NCBI RefSeq assembly: GCF_040790665.1
Contig: NZ_CP160849.1
Location: forward strand, 2,939,501-3,003,500
Direction: 5' to 3'
Length of the DNA stretch: 64,000 nucleotides
From: Sulfitobacter pontiacus
Lineage (GTDB): Bacteria; Pseudomonadota; Alphaproteobacteria; Rhodobacterales; Rhodobacteraceae
The translations under genes were made by a program, and so were the position numbers. Numbering within the stretch: position 1 is the stretch's first letter; every line of letters begins with the position of its first letter. Positions 20,156-28,773 of the stretch are shown piece after piece. The notes under the pieces were generated by a model. It saw only the letters and a program-made list of their open reading frames with translations. It was not told where the DNA came from and did no database searches.

Positions 20156-21232
20156 ATGACGGCCACGTCCGATCAGCCTAGCGCGAGAACTCAGCGCACC
20201 CTTATCTCAGTTGATGCGATGGGGGGCGATCAGGGCCCGGCAATCGTTGTTGCCGGGTGCTCTGCGTCCGCGCTAAAGAATCCCGATATCAGCTTTATCC
20301 TGCACGGCCCTGCCGAAACGCTGGAACCGCTGGTGGCAAAGCGGCCCGAACTGAAAGGGCGCTGCACCATTCGGGATGCCCAAGGGGTTGTCACAATGGA
20401 TGACAAGCCCAGTAATGTCGTGCGCAATGGCAAGGGCACATCGATGTGGTCCGCCATCGAATCCGTGCGCGACAACGAAGCCTCGGTCGCGGTCAGCTGC
20501 GGGAACACCGGCGCGCTGATGGCGCTGTCGATGATCCGCCTAAAAAAGCTGCCGGGTGTGAACCGCCCTGCCATCGCCGTGCTCTATCCCTCCACCAACC
20601 CTCAGGGCTTTAACGTTCTGCTGGATGTGGGTGCGGATGTGCGTGCGGATGCCGATGACCTGCTGCGCTATGCGCTGATGGGCAAATCCTACGCCCGCAA
20701 CGGCATGGACATCGAACGCCCGCGCATCGGGTTGCTGAATGTCGGCACCGAAGAACACAAAGGCCGGACCGAACTGAAAGAAGCCCACGAGTTGATTCGC
20801 GACGCCGCGGATGACGCGGGTTTTGAATTTGTCGGTTTCGTCGAAGGCGGCGATATCTCGGGTGATGTCGCAGATGTGATCGTCACCGATGGATTTACAG
20901 GTAATATTGCGATCAAGACCGGTGAAGGCACCGCGACGCTGATCGGCAATGGCCTGCGCCAAGCGTTCAAGAATTCGATCTGGTCCCGCGCGGCATCGCT
21001 GCTGGCCTATACCTCGCTGCGCCGCGTCAGCAAACGGTTTGACCCGCGCCGTGTGAACGGCGGTGTGTTTTTGGGGTTGAACGGCACGGTCGTTAAATCA
21101 CACGGTGCCGCTGACGCGACGGGGGTTTCCTCGGCGATCAAACTGGCCGCGCGATTAGCGGAGAGTGAATTTACAAATCGGTTGGCTGCGCGTGTTGCTG
21201 CAGCAAAGCCGACGAAAGAGACCGAAGAATGA
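20156..21232 (+). CDS. plsX: phosphate acyltransferase PlsX
   Basis: A 358-residue enzyme that converts acyl-ACP and phosphate to acyl-phosphate, the first step of phospholipid synthesis with PlsY. It shows VDAMGGDQGP at the start of the fold, VSCGNTGALMALS, RPAIAVLYPS, GLLNVGTEEHKG and VTDGFTGNIAIKTGEG, all family signatures. The gene stop overlaps the fabH start by 4 nt, so both are translationally coupled in a lipid-initiation operon. Confidence 0.96.
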   Translation: MTATSDQPSARTQRTLISVDAMGGDQGPAIVVAGCSASALKNPDISFILHGPAETLEPLVAKRPELKGRCTIRDAQGVVTMDDKPSNVVRNGKGTSMWSAIESVRDNEASVAVSCGNTGALMALSMIRLKKLPGVNRPAIAVLYPSTNPQGFNVLLDVGADVRADADDLLRYALMGKSYARNGMDIERPRIGLLNVGTEEHKGRTELKEAHELIRDAADDAGFEFVGFVEGGDISGDVADVIVTDGFTGNIAIKTGEGTATLIGNGLRQAFKNSIWSRAASLLAYTSLRRVSKRFDPRRVNGGVFLGLNGTVVKSHGAADATGVSSAIKLAARLAESEFTNRLAARVAAAKPTKETEE

Positions 21233-22200
21233 CAAAAAGAGCCGTCGTAATTGGTGCCGGACACTACCTTCCGGAACGCATTGTCGAAAACGCAGAGTTT
21301 GAAGGCAAGATCGACACCAGTGACGAATGGATCCGGTCACGCTCCGGCATTGAACGGCGTCACTTTGTCGGCGAAGGCGAAACCACGTCGACCATGGCCA
21401 CCGCAGCCGCCAAGGCCGCGTTGGCCGACGCGGGCAAGACAGCCGCCGATGTGGATGCGGTGATTGTCGCCACCTCTACCCCCGATCTGACTTTCCCCTC
21501 CGCCGCAACGATGGTGCAGGCGCAGCTTGAGATGGAGCGCGGCTTTGCCTTTGATGTACAGGCTGTGTGCGCGGGCTTTGTCTATGCGCTGGCCAATGCC
21601 AACGCGCTGATCGTCTCGGGTCAGGCTGACCGCGTGCTGGTCATCGGCTCCGAGACGTTCTCGAAAATCATGGACTGGACCGACCGCAGCACCAGCGTGT
21701 TGTTCGGTGACGGTGCGGGCGCGATCCTGCTTGAAGCGCAAGACGGCGACGGCACCGCAGCCGACCGCGGTATCCTCTCCACCGATCTGAATTCGGACGG
21801 GCGCTACAAAGACTTGCTGTATGTCGACGGTGGCATAAGCACGGGCACGACCGGCTATCTGCGCATGCAGGGGAATCAGGTCTTCCGTCACGCGGTCGAA
21901 AAGCTCGCCGCGTCGGCAAACACAGCGATGGACCGTGCCGGTGTCAGCGCCGAGGACGTCGACTGGATCGTCCCGCATCAGGCGAATATCCGTATTATTC
22001 AAGGCACTGCCAAAAAGCTGAACCTGTCGATGGATAACGTCGTCGTGACGGTTCAGGACCACGGCAACACCTCTGCCGCGTCGATTCCGCTGGCCCTTTC
22101 CGTCGGGCAAGAGCGCGGCCAGATCAAGAAAGGCGACCTGCTGGTCACCGAGGCGATCGGCGGCGGGCTGGCCTGGGGCGCGATCGTTCTGCGCTGGTAA
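21229..22200 (+). CDS. fabH: beta-ketoacyl-ACP synthase III
   Basis: A 323-residue condensing enzyme that joins acetyl-CoA to malonyl-ACP to start type II fatty-acid synthesis. The active-site cysteine is in VQAVCAGFVYAL (about 113), the histidine in VPHQANIRI (about 248) and the asparagine in HGNTSAASIP (about 278). IDTSDEWIRSRSGIERRH near the N-terminus is typical. It is in an operon with plsX; ihfA follows after 97 nt. Confidence 0.97.
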   Translation: MTKRAVVIGAGHYLPERIVENAEFEGKIDTSDEWIRSRSGIERRHFVGEGETTSTMATAAAKAALADAGKTAADVDAVIVATSTPDLTFPSAATMVQAQLEMERGFAFDVQAVCAGFVYALANANALIVSGQADRVLVIGSETFSKIMDWTDRSTSVLFGDGAGAILLEAQDGDGTAADRGILSTDLNSDGRYKDLLYVDGGISTGTTGYLRMQGNQVFRHAVEKLAASANTAMDRAGVSAEDVDWIVPHQANIRIIQGTAKKLNLSMDNVVVTVQDHGNTSAASIPLALSVGQERGQIKKGDLLVTEAIGGGLAWGAIVLRW

Positions 22201-22297
22201 GCGGCTTTTCTTCGCGCGAACAGCACGTTACGCCCCATAGTTGTTGACTTGCGGAAAAATCACAGCCTATGCTGCTTAAAACACATGGGGGGAAGAT

Positions 22298-22600
22298 ATG
22301 GCCGACAAAACGTTGACCCGGATGGATTTGAGCGAAGCAGTCTTTCGTGAAGTAGGTCTTTCCCGCAATGAAAGCGCACAGCTGGTCGAAGCGGTGCTTG
22401 AACATATGTCCGACGCGCTGGTCAAAGGCGAACAGGTCAAGATTTCATCTTTCGGCACTTTTTCGGTGCGCGACAAGTCGGCCCGCGTGGGCCGGAACCC
22501 CAAAACCGGCGAAGAGGTCCCGATTAACCCGCGCCGCGTGCTCACATTCCGCCCGTCCCATCTGATGAAGGACCGGGTTGCAGACGGGAACAAGCGATAA
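22298..22600 (+). CDS. ihfA: integration host factor subunit alpha
   Basis: A 100-residue HU/IHF-family DNA-bending protein. [27 protein letters not shown] at the N-terminus, [30 protein letters not shown] in the beta arm and [12 protein letters not shown] at the end identify the alpha subunit. It forms a heterodimer with IhfB to bend DNA in replication, recombination and transcription. A GGGGGAAG site precedes the ATG. Its stop is 4 nt before the merR-type gene. Confidence 0.95.
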   Translation: MADKTLTRMDLSEAVFREVGLSRNESAQLVEAVLEHMSDALVKGEQVKISSFGTFSVRDKSARVGRNPKTGEEVPINPRRVLTFRPSHLMKDRVADGNKR

Positions 22601-22604
22601 CCTA

Positions 22605-23615
22605 ATGCCCAAGTCTCCGGACGCATTCAGAACCATCTCCGAAGTTGCAGAATGGCTTGAAATTCAGGCACATGTCCTGCGTTTCTGGGAAAGCAAGTTC
22701 ACGCAAGTCAAACCGATCAAACGCGCAGGCGGGCGGCGATATTATCGCCCCAACGATATGCTGCTGCTTGGCGGTATCAAACGCTTGCTGCATGAAGACG
22801 GGCTGACGATCAAAGGCGTCCAGAAGGTATTGCGCGAAGAAGGCATGGGCCATGTCGCGGCCCTGTCTGCGCCTCTTGACGGGGTCACGCAGGATGATCT
22901 GGATGCGGGTGGCGACACGATCGACATGACCCCCGCGCCGATGCACGAGGATGCAGAACAGACCCACGAGGGTGTTGTCCTCCCGTTCGAGCAACGCGGG
23001 AGCAAAGCGGCCAAGCCAGCCCCTGTCGAAGCGCCCGAAACACACGCAGAAACCACTTCGAAGCCCGAGGTGTCGGCAGAGGATACCCCCCCCCTGCCTA
23101 CCGACGAACCGACCCTCGACGCGACAGAGGCGGAGCCGGAAGAGACCACCGTCGCCCCCGCTGATACCTCTGCGGAGGACGGTGCTACCCTGCCCGGCTT
23201 CCTGCGCCACCCGATGACCGACGCACCGGTGCCGCCAAGCGATAACACGCCGGACGAAGCCCCTGACGCTGCGCAAACACGCACCCCGGATCAGGACGCG
23301 CCCGCGCCGACCATCGACAGCACGCCAGAGGCAGCGCCGGAAGACAGCACCGCCGAAGCGCGGAACGTCGAAATGCCAGAGATCAACGCCGCACCGGAAG
23401 ACCCTGTTGTTGCAAGTCCCAAGCCGCGTGTGATCGATCTGCCGCCTCTGACGGCAGAAGAAGACTTCCCCGCCAAACCCTCTGTGCTTTCTGCTGCATT
23501 GCTGTGCCGCGATCTGCCCGAGGATTCGGCCCGCGATATCGCCCCTTTGCTGAGCCGTTTGGGCGAACTGCGCGATTCCATTCGGGCCGATGTGGTCCGC
23601 GGCACAAAAGTCTAA
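22605..23615 (+). CDS. MerR-family transcriptional regulator with long acidic C-terminal region
   Basis: A 336-residue protein. Residues 1-80 are a MerR winged helix ([58 protein letters not shown]). The following ~190 residues are a disordered Pro/Ala/Glu/Asp/Thr-rich stretch, and a short ordered segment near the end ([27 protein letters not shown]) is conserved in Rhodobacteraceae. This MerR always follows ihfA in the group. No metal-binding cysteines are visible, so it is not a metal sensor of the classical sort. The signal is unknown. Confidence 0.88.
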   Translation: MPKSPDAFRTISEVAEWLEIQAHVLRFWESKFTQVKPIKRAGGRRYYRPNDMLLLGGIKRLLHEDGLTIKGVQKVLREEGMGHVAALSAPLDGVTQDDLDAGGDTIDMTPAPMHEDAEQTHEGVVLPFEQRGSKAAKPAPVEAPETHAETTSKPEVSAEDTPPLPTDEPTLDATEAEPEETTVAPADTSAEDGATLPGFLRHPMTDAPVPPSDNTPDEAPDAAQTRTPDQDAPAPTIDSTPEAAPEDSTAEARNVEMPEINAAPEDPVVASPKPRVIDLPPLTAEEDFPAKPSVLSAALLCRDLPEDSARDIAPLLSRLGELRDSIRADVVRGTKV

Positions 23616-23684
23616 GCCGCGCGTGCGATTTGCGACAATTCCCCCTTGCACGCACGGTTTTATCAGGTATGAAACGCCTCATGT

Positions 23685-23761
23685 CGGGCTATGGCGCAGC
23701 CTGGTAGCGCGTCCGTCTGGGGGACGGAAGGTCGCAGGTTCGAGTCCTGCTAGCCCGACCA
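23685..23761 (+). tRNA. tRNA-Pro (anticodon GGG)
   Basis: A 77-nt cloverleaf. The acceptor CGGGCTA pairs with TAGCCCG, the anticodon stem TCCGT/ACGGA encloses the loop CTGGGGG with anticodon GGG, and the T-arm contains GGTTCGAGTCC. The CCA end is encoded. It lies 69 nt downstream of the merR gene. Confidence 0.95.
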
Positions 23762-23774
23762 ACCGACATACAAC

Positions 23775-23806
23775 AAACGCCCGTACCCTAATGGGTGCGG
23801 GTGTTT
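23775..23806 (+). terminator. terminator after tRNA-Pro
   Basis: AAACGCCCGTACCC pairs with GGGTGCGGGTGTTT across a TAAT loop (with two G-U or mismatched positions) 14 nt after the tRNA. Confidence 0.7.
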
Positions 23807-23825
23807 GCATTTGAAAGGCCCGGAT

Positions 23826-24905
23826 ATGATCGGCGTAGTTCCCAACCAGCATATCACCGACATGATCGCTTCGGGTCAGATCATCGGCACACCGCCTGTC
23901 GACAGTGCCCAGATCCAGCCTGCGAGCCTAGATCTTCGTCTAGGAACAGTGGCTTACCGCGTGCGTGCGTCTTTTCTTGCGGGGCATGGGGCAAAGGTCG
24001 CCGACCGTCTGGAAGAGTTCGAGATGCACCGCGTCGACCTGACGAATGGGGCGGTGCTGGAAAAGGGCTGCGTCTACGTTGTCCCGCTGATGGAAAGCCT
24101 CGCCCTGCCCCAAGGCACCTCAGCGGCGGCGAATGCCAAAAGCTCCACCGGGCGGCTGGACCTGCTCACGCGCACCATCACCGACGGCGGGACCGAATTT
24201 GATCGCATCGCGCCGGGCTATACCGGCCCGCTTTACGCAGAGATTTGTCCGCGCTCTTTTTCGGTGCTCGTACGTCCGGGCATGCGGCTGAACCAGATCC
24301 GTTTTTCCACCGGTGCCGCCACGCTTGACGATGCCGCGCTGCGTGCATTGCACGCCGACAGCCCGCTGGTGGACGGCGAGGCCGTGATCGATGATGGTCT
24401 GGGATTCTCGGTCGATCTGCGCCTGCCTGACACCACGCTGGTCGGCTACCGCGCCAAGCCGCATACGGGTGTGATCGATCTGGACAAGATCGGCCATTAT
24501 GACCCCGCGCAGTACTGGGAAGAGGTCCACAGCGACAACGGTCAGATCATCCTCGACCCCGGTGCGTTCTACATTCTGGTCAGCCGCGAAGCCGTGACCA
24601 TCCCGCCCGAATATGCCGCTGAAATGGCCCCCTATCTGGCGATGGTGGGCGAATTCCGCGTGCATTACGCAGGTTTCTTTGACCCCGGTTTCGGCCATGC
24701 CTCTGCAGGGGGTGCGGGATCACGCGGCGTGCTTGAAGTGCGCTGCCACGAGGCCCCTTTCGTGCTGGAGCATGGTCAGGTTGTCGGACGGTTGGTCTAT
24801 GAGAAAATGACCGACGTACCGACCCAGCTTTACGGGTCGGGCATCGCGTCGAACTATCAGGGTCAGGGTCTCAAGCTCAGCAAGCATTTCAGCGCGCCGC
24901 GCTAA
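23826..24905 (+). CDS. dcd: dCTP deaminase, long (two-domain) alphaproteobacterial form
   Basis: A 359-residue protein, about twice the usual dCTP deaminase length, because two dUTPase-fold domains are joined. The first has QIQPASLDLRLG and NAKSSTGRLDLLTR followed by GYTGPLYAEICPRSFSVLVRPGMRLNQIRF; the second has DPGAFYILVSREAVTIPPEYAAEM and FDPGFG. It would deaminate dCTP to dUTP for thymidylate synthesis. The ATG at 23826 is chosen because the conserved MIGVVPNQHI starts there. The long form is normal in this group. Confidence 0.88.
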   Translation: MIGVVPNQHITDMIASGQIIGTPPVDSAQIQPASLDLRLGTVAYRVRASFLAGHGAKVADRLEEFEMHRVDLTNGAVLEKGCVYVVPLMESLALPQGTSAAANAKSSTGRLDLLTRTITDGGTEFDRIAPGYTGPLYAEICPRSFSVLVRPGMRLNQIRFSTGAATLDDAALRALHADSPLVDGEAVIDDGLGFSVDLRLPDTTLVGYRAKPHTGVIDLDKIGHYDPAQYWEEVHSDNGQIILDPGAFYILVSREAVTIPPEYAAEMAPYLAMVGEFRVHYAGFFDPGFGHASAGGAGSRGVLEVRCHEAPFVLEHGQVVGRLVYEKMTDVPTQLYGSGIASNYQGQGLKLSKHFSAPR

Positions 24906-24930
24906 GCTTCGCAGCGCCTGATCACGCGGG

Positions 24931-25173
24931 TTAGAAACGCGTCAGCTTGCGCATGTTCTTGACCATATTGCGCGCCTGTTTGCCCTGCTCGCGGCTGCTT
25001 CTGTCACGACGGGCCATTTCCTCGGCGCTTGGTTGGACAGGATTACCGTCACGGTCCACTGACGCCCGACGCCCCTTGCCCAGTTTTGATGCCTGATCAA
25101 AGCCGATATCCACGCCTTTGTTGATCAAACGCCCCATCACGCGACGCATGATCATATTGATTATCTGGTTCAT
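24931..25173 (-). CDS. conserved hypothetical protein, basic, 80 residues
   Basis: A small, strongly basic protein (MNQIINMIMRRVMGRLINKG at the start, KQARNMVKNMRKL near the end), rich in Arg, Lys, Gln and Ser, without a recognisable domain or signal peptide. It lies 83 nt after scpB on the same strand and may be the last gene of the dgt-argS-nagZ-scpAB operon. I do not recognise a function. Confidence 0.7.
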   Translation of the reverse strand: MNQIINMIMRRVMGRLINKGVDIGFDQASKLGKGRRASVDRDGNPVQPSAEEMARRDRSSREQGKQARNMVKNMRKLTRF

Positions 25174-25256
25174 GTCCTGACCTCTTTACCGCGCGTTAAA
25201 CTGTGTCTGAGGTCAATATAGCACCTATTGCGGCGATTTTCAGGCCGCCTGCGGGA

Positions 25257-25910
25257 TTAATCCTCGAACAGCTCGCTCTGGCCTTCGGTCGCTTCTGGCT
25301 CTTCTTCGCTGTCGACACCGGGCATCTCGCCAAAGGCGGGGCGGCTTTCCAGCAATCCGGCAGAGCGGAGCTCTTTCAACCCCGGCAGGTCGCGGGGGCT
25401 TTCCAGCCCGAAGTGGGCCAGAAATTCCTGTGTTACGACAAAGGTCACCGGACGACCGGGGGTCATTTTGCGGCGGCCAAAGCGAATCCAGTCCAGCTCA
25501 AGCAGCTGATCCAGCGTGCCGCGCGATACGGATACGCCGCGGATCTCTTCGATCTCGGCGCGGGTGGCGGGCTGGTGGTAGGCGATGATCGCCAAGGTCT
25601 CGATCGCGGCGCGCGACAGTTTGCGCGTCTCTACCGTTTCGTGCTGCATGAGATACCCCAGATCCGCCGCCGTGCGCATGGCGTAGGCATCCCCGATGCG
25701 GCACAGCTCGACACCGCGGCCGGTGTAGCGTTTGCGCAGATGCACCATCGCTTCGGCAGGGTCACAGCCATGCGGCAGACGCGCCGCGATCTCGCGCAGG
25801 GTCATCGGCTCTGCGGTGGCGAAAAGGATCGCTTCGATCATGCGCTCCTGTTCGGCCAATGGCGGGGCCTCGAACAGGCTTTCTTCTGTGTGTTCAACGG
25901 GTTCGGCCAC
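25257..25910 (-). CDS. scpB: segregation and condensation protein B
   Basis: A 217-residue kleisin-associated protein with two winged-helix domains that forms the SMC-ScpA-ScpB complex and helps condense and segregate the chromosome. The segments QERMIEAILFATAEPMTLREIAARLP, LSRAAIETLAIIAYHQPATRAEIEEIRGV and GRPVTFVVTQEFLAHFGLESPRDLPGL are diagnostic. I chose the GTG at 25910, directly after the scpA stop; an upstream ATG at 25946 would overlap scpA by 35 nt. The last 25 residues are acidic. Confidence 0.92.
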   Translation of the reverse strand: MAEPVEHTEESLFEAPPLAEQERMIEAILFATAEPMTLREIAARLPHGCDPAEAMVHLRKRYTGRGVELCRIGDAYAMRTAADLGYLMQHETVETRKLSRAAIETLAIIAYHQPATRAEIEEIRGVSVSRGTLDQLLELDWIRFGRRKMTPGRPVTFVVTQEFLAHFGLESPRDLPGLKELRSAGLLESRPAFGEMPGVDSEEEPEATEGQSELFED

Positions 25911-25911
25911 G

Positions 25912-26697
25912 TCAGATATCCTTCTTGCGCAACTGGATCGGGGCAAACACGCCCTCTTGGCGAATTTCCAGATGCCCTTCCTTTACCAATTCAAGCGACG
26001 CCGCAAACGTCGATGCCGTGGCCGAGCGGCGCATTGCCGGTTCTTCGCCCCATCCGTCGGGCATGTAGCTGGTCAGGTCAGACCAATCACCAGAAAAGCC
26101 AATCAAGCCGCGCATGCGTTCCAGTGCCTGCTCCATCGTAAAGACCTTGTCACGGTCCATCACGAAGGGGCGGAAATCGTCGCGGGTGCGGATACGCGCG
26201 TAGCCCTGCATCAGGTCCAGCAAGGTCGCGGTATAGGTCACGCGGCGGGTCTGGCGCATTTCCTGCGTCTGGCCGCGGGCAAAGAAGTCGCGCCCCAACT
26301 GGTCGCGGGCCATCAGCTGGGCCGCCACGTCGCGCATCGCTTGCAGACGTTCAAGCTGGAACGCCAGATGCGCGGCCAGTTCCTCGCCCGAGGGGCCATC
26401 GTCCTGCGGATCAGGCGGCAGCAGCAGGCGGGATTTCAGAAAGGCGAGCCACGCAGCCATGACCAGATAATCCGCCGCAAGCTCAAGCCGCAGCGCCTTG
26501 GCCTTGTCCACGAACATCAGATATTGGCGTGCCAGTTGCAGCACAGATATCTTGCGCAGGTCGACCTTCTGGGTGCGGCTGAGGGTCAGCAACAGGTCCA
26601 ACGGGCCCTCGAACCCGTCGACATCCACGATCAGCGCCTCGGCCGCGAGCCGTTCAGCAACTTTCGTTTGCCCGTCTTCCAACTGCGTTTCAGCCAT
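25912..26697 (-). CDS. scpA: segregation and condensation protein A
   Basis: A 261-residue kleisin bridging the SMC heads. The N-terminal LIVDVDGFEGPLDLLLTLSRTQKVDLRKISVLQLARQYL and LAADYLVMAAWLAFLKSRLLLP segments are the ScpA signature; the C-terminal winged helix is seen in LELVKEGHLEIRQEGVFAPIQLR. It overlaps nagZ upstream by 8 nt and is followed at once by scpB, so the genes are expressed together. Confidence 0.94.
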   Translation of the reverse strand: MAETQLEDGQTKVAERLAAEALIVDVDGFEGPLDLLLTLSRTQKVDLRKISVLQLARQYLMFVDKAKALRLELAADYLVMAAWLAFLKSRLLLPPDPQDDGPSGEELAAHLAFQLERLQAMRDVAAQLMARDQLGRDFFARGQTQEMRQTRRVTYTATLLDLMQGYARIRTRDDFRPFVMDRDKVFTMEQALERMRGLIGFSGDWSDLTSYMPDGWGEEPAMRRSATASTFAASLELVKEGHLEIRQEGVFAPIQLRKKDI

Positions 26698-27694
26698 ATA
26701 CCGTCCCGCCCAAAAGCCTGTCGAGCTTTGCAGTCAGGGCAGGAATGTCAACATCATCAGGCGTCCGGCGCATGGCAAGGGCGCGCACGGCCCGTGTTTG
26801 CGCGGCCTCGGACATCTCTCCGGCAGCATCGGCAACACGGGTGCGATCCTCAAGCGTGGCGTTGCAGTACAACACCACATCACAGCCTGCGGCCAACGCT
26901 CCGGCGGCGATGGCATCCACCTCGCCCGCCAGTGCTTTCATCGAGATGTCATCCGTCATGATCAGGTTATCAAAGCCGATATCCTCGCGGATCAACCGCA
27001 TCATCACGGGCGACAGCGTGGCAGGGCGCGGATCAATCGCGTCATAGACCAGATGCGCCGTCATTCCCATCGGCAGGTCGTTCAACGCCTTGAACGGGGC
27101 GAAATCATGGGTGTCCAACGCGGCACGCGGCGCATCAACCTGCGGCAAGTCGAAATGACTATCCATGGTGGCGCGCCCATGTCCGGGCATATGTTTGACC
27201 ACGGGCAAGACGCCCCCCGCCAGCATTCCGTCAGCCGCCGCACGGCCCAAAGCCGCCACCGCATCGGGCGTCGTGCCGTAACAGCGGTTGCGTAAAAATG
27301 CGTGGGTTTGCGCCCCCGCGACATCGACCATCGGCGCGCAATTGCTGTCGATGCCCACGCGGTGCAGCTCGTCCGCGATCAGTCGAAAGCGCAGATACAT
27401 CGCCTCTGCCGCGTTGGGGCCTGCTGCCTGCACGAAGTCCAGCGGTGCCGTCCAGTCACGCCAATGTGGAGCGCGCAAACGCTGCACCCGCCCGCCTTCT
27501 TGATCCACGGTGATCACAGCCTCGTGGCCCGCCGCCTCGCGCAGTTCATCACACAGCGCGCGGACCTGATCCGGCGTGTCGATATTGCGCGCAAAGAGAA
27601 TGAACCCAAAGGGCTTTACGGCGCGAAACAACGCCTTTTCCTGCGCCGTCAGCCGAAGCCCCGACGCGTCCAGTATCGTCGCCCCGTATCGCAT
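26690..27694 (-). CDS. nagZ: beta-N-acetylhexosaminidase NagZ
   Basis: A 334-residue glycoside hydrolase family 3 enzyme that removes GlcNAc from anhydro-muropeptides in the cytoplasm during wall recycling, the step before AnmK. It has FGFILFARNIDTPDQV, the QEGGRVQRL substrate loop, KHMPGHGRATMDSHFDLP with the catalytic His/Asp dyad, and the nucleophile Asp in LIMTDDISMKAL. It overlaps the SPOR gene by one base and scpA by eight. Confidence 0.93.
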   Translation of the reverse strand: MRYGATILDASGLRLTAQEKALFRAVKPFGFILFARNIDTPDQVRALCDELREAAGHEAVITVDQEGGRVQRLRAPHWRDWTAPLDFVQAAGPNAAEAMYLRFRLIADELHRVGIDSNCAPMVDVAGAQTHAFLRNRCYGTTPDAVAALGRAAADGMLAGGVLPVVKHMPGHGRATMDSHFDLPQVDAPRAALDTHDFAPFKALNDLPMGMTAHLVYDAIDPRPATLSPVMMRLIREDIGFDNLIMTDDISMKALAGEVDAIAAGALAAGCDVVLYCNATLEDRTRVADAAGEMSEAAQTRAVRALAMRRTPDDVDIPALTAKLDRLLGGTVYG

Positions 27695-28698
27695 CAGCGT
27701 GTAACGACGGGAATGCAGTCGGTGTTTTCAGCAACCAGCGCCGAACAGAAGCGTCGCGCATCCGCGATGTCCGAGAACCCATGCGCGCGCAAACGGTAGA
27801 AGGTGCGCCCGCCGCTGCTGGCCTCTTGGATGATGCGGTCCTTGCCTTCCATATAGGCCCCGAAACGCGCGTTCAGACGGACCCATTGCGCACGTGCGAT
27901 CTGCGGTGAATCGAATGCGCCAAGCTGCACCAGACGCGTCCCTGTCGGCAGGCTGTCGGGCGAAAGCTCTTTCACTTCGGCGGCGGCAACCGGTGCGGGT
28001 TCAAACGACGCTTTGGTCGCCACGGCACGGCCACCGGGGCGCGTTTGAGGACGCAAGGAGGCGCGCACGCCCGGCTCTTCGCCCATGGCAACGGCCACCG
28101 CGTTCGACACCGCCATCTCAAGCGGATCGACATCCATCGTGGCACTTGCGTTCATCGGCTCTGGCACGGCGGTGCCGTCTTCTTCGTCTTCCAGTGGTTC
28201 CACCCCATCGGTGAGAGAGGCGACAAGATCGTCCACATCGCCGTTTTTCAACGCCTCTGCCACGTCAGCCGCAGGCGAAGATTGCGTTGGTGCCTGTTGC
28301 GCAGGTGCAACCATCGCGACGGGAATGGGCTGGTCTTCTTCTTCCAGATCCAGTGGCTTCGGGGCCAAAATCAGCTGTTCCGCGAATTGGTTCGCCGTCC
28401 CTTCAGAGGCCACGGCATTGACCGACAGACCCTGATTGTCCGCCAGTTGGCCGCCCGGATTTTCGGGCCGCACGCGCATATCGCCCTGGGCCGCACGCAC
28501 CACCGGAATGCCGGTAACATCGCGCACCAACAGCTTGTAGCCCCAGACCCCGATGCCGACGATCAAGGTGATGGAAAGCGCCGCGCCTGCGAAATTTGCA
28601 AACTTGGTCAAGGGTTTGGCCGCAACTTGCGGTGCCAACCCTGCGTCATGTTCAAAGGAGTACCCCCCACCCTGGGAGGAGGACGTGTAATCTGCCAT
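27694..28698 (-). CDS. SPOR-domain cell-envelope protein
   Basis: A 334-residue bitopic membrane protein. After a ~40-residue cytoplasmic part a single helix spans the membrane (FANFAGAALSITLIVGIGVWGYKLLV). A long disordered acidic/Pro-rich linker follows, and the last 80 residues form a SPOR domain (RLVQLGAFDSPQIARAQWVRLNARF, RTFYRLRAHGFSDIADARRFCSAL) that binds denuded peptidoglycan at the division site. I chose the ATG at 28698 (MADYTSSSQ) with GAGG upstream. It lies between argS and nagZ, its usual place. Confidence 0.88.
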   Translation of the reverse strand: MADYTSSSQGGGYSFEHDAGLAPQVAAKPLTKFANFAGAALSITLIVGIGVWGYKLLVRDVTGIPVVRAAQGDMRVRPENPGGQLADNQGLSVNAVASEGTANQFAEQLILAPKPLDLEEEDQPIPVAMVAPAQQAPTQSSPAADVAEALKNGDVDDLVASLTDGVEPLEDEEDGTAVPEPMNASATMDVDPLEMAVSNAVAVAMGEEPGVRASLRPQTRPGGRAVATKASFEPAPVAAAEVKELSPDSLPTGTRLVQLGAFDSPQIARAQWVRLNARFGAYMEGKDRIIQEASSGGRTFYRLRAHGFSDIADARRFCSALVAENTDCIPVVTR

Positions 28699-28773
28699 TT
28701 CTGCCTCACTGCCCGCGTCAGATATCACCCGCGCGGGTCTGTTTTTTGAACCTGCCTGACCAGCATTGGTGCG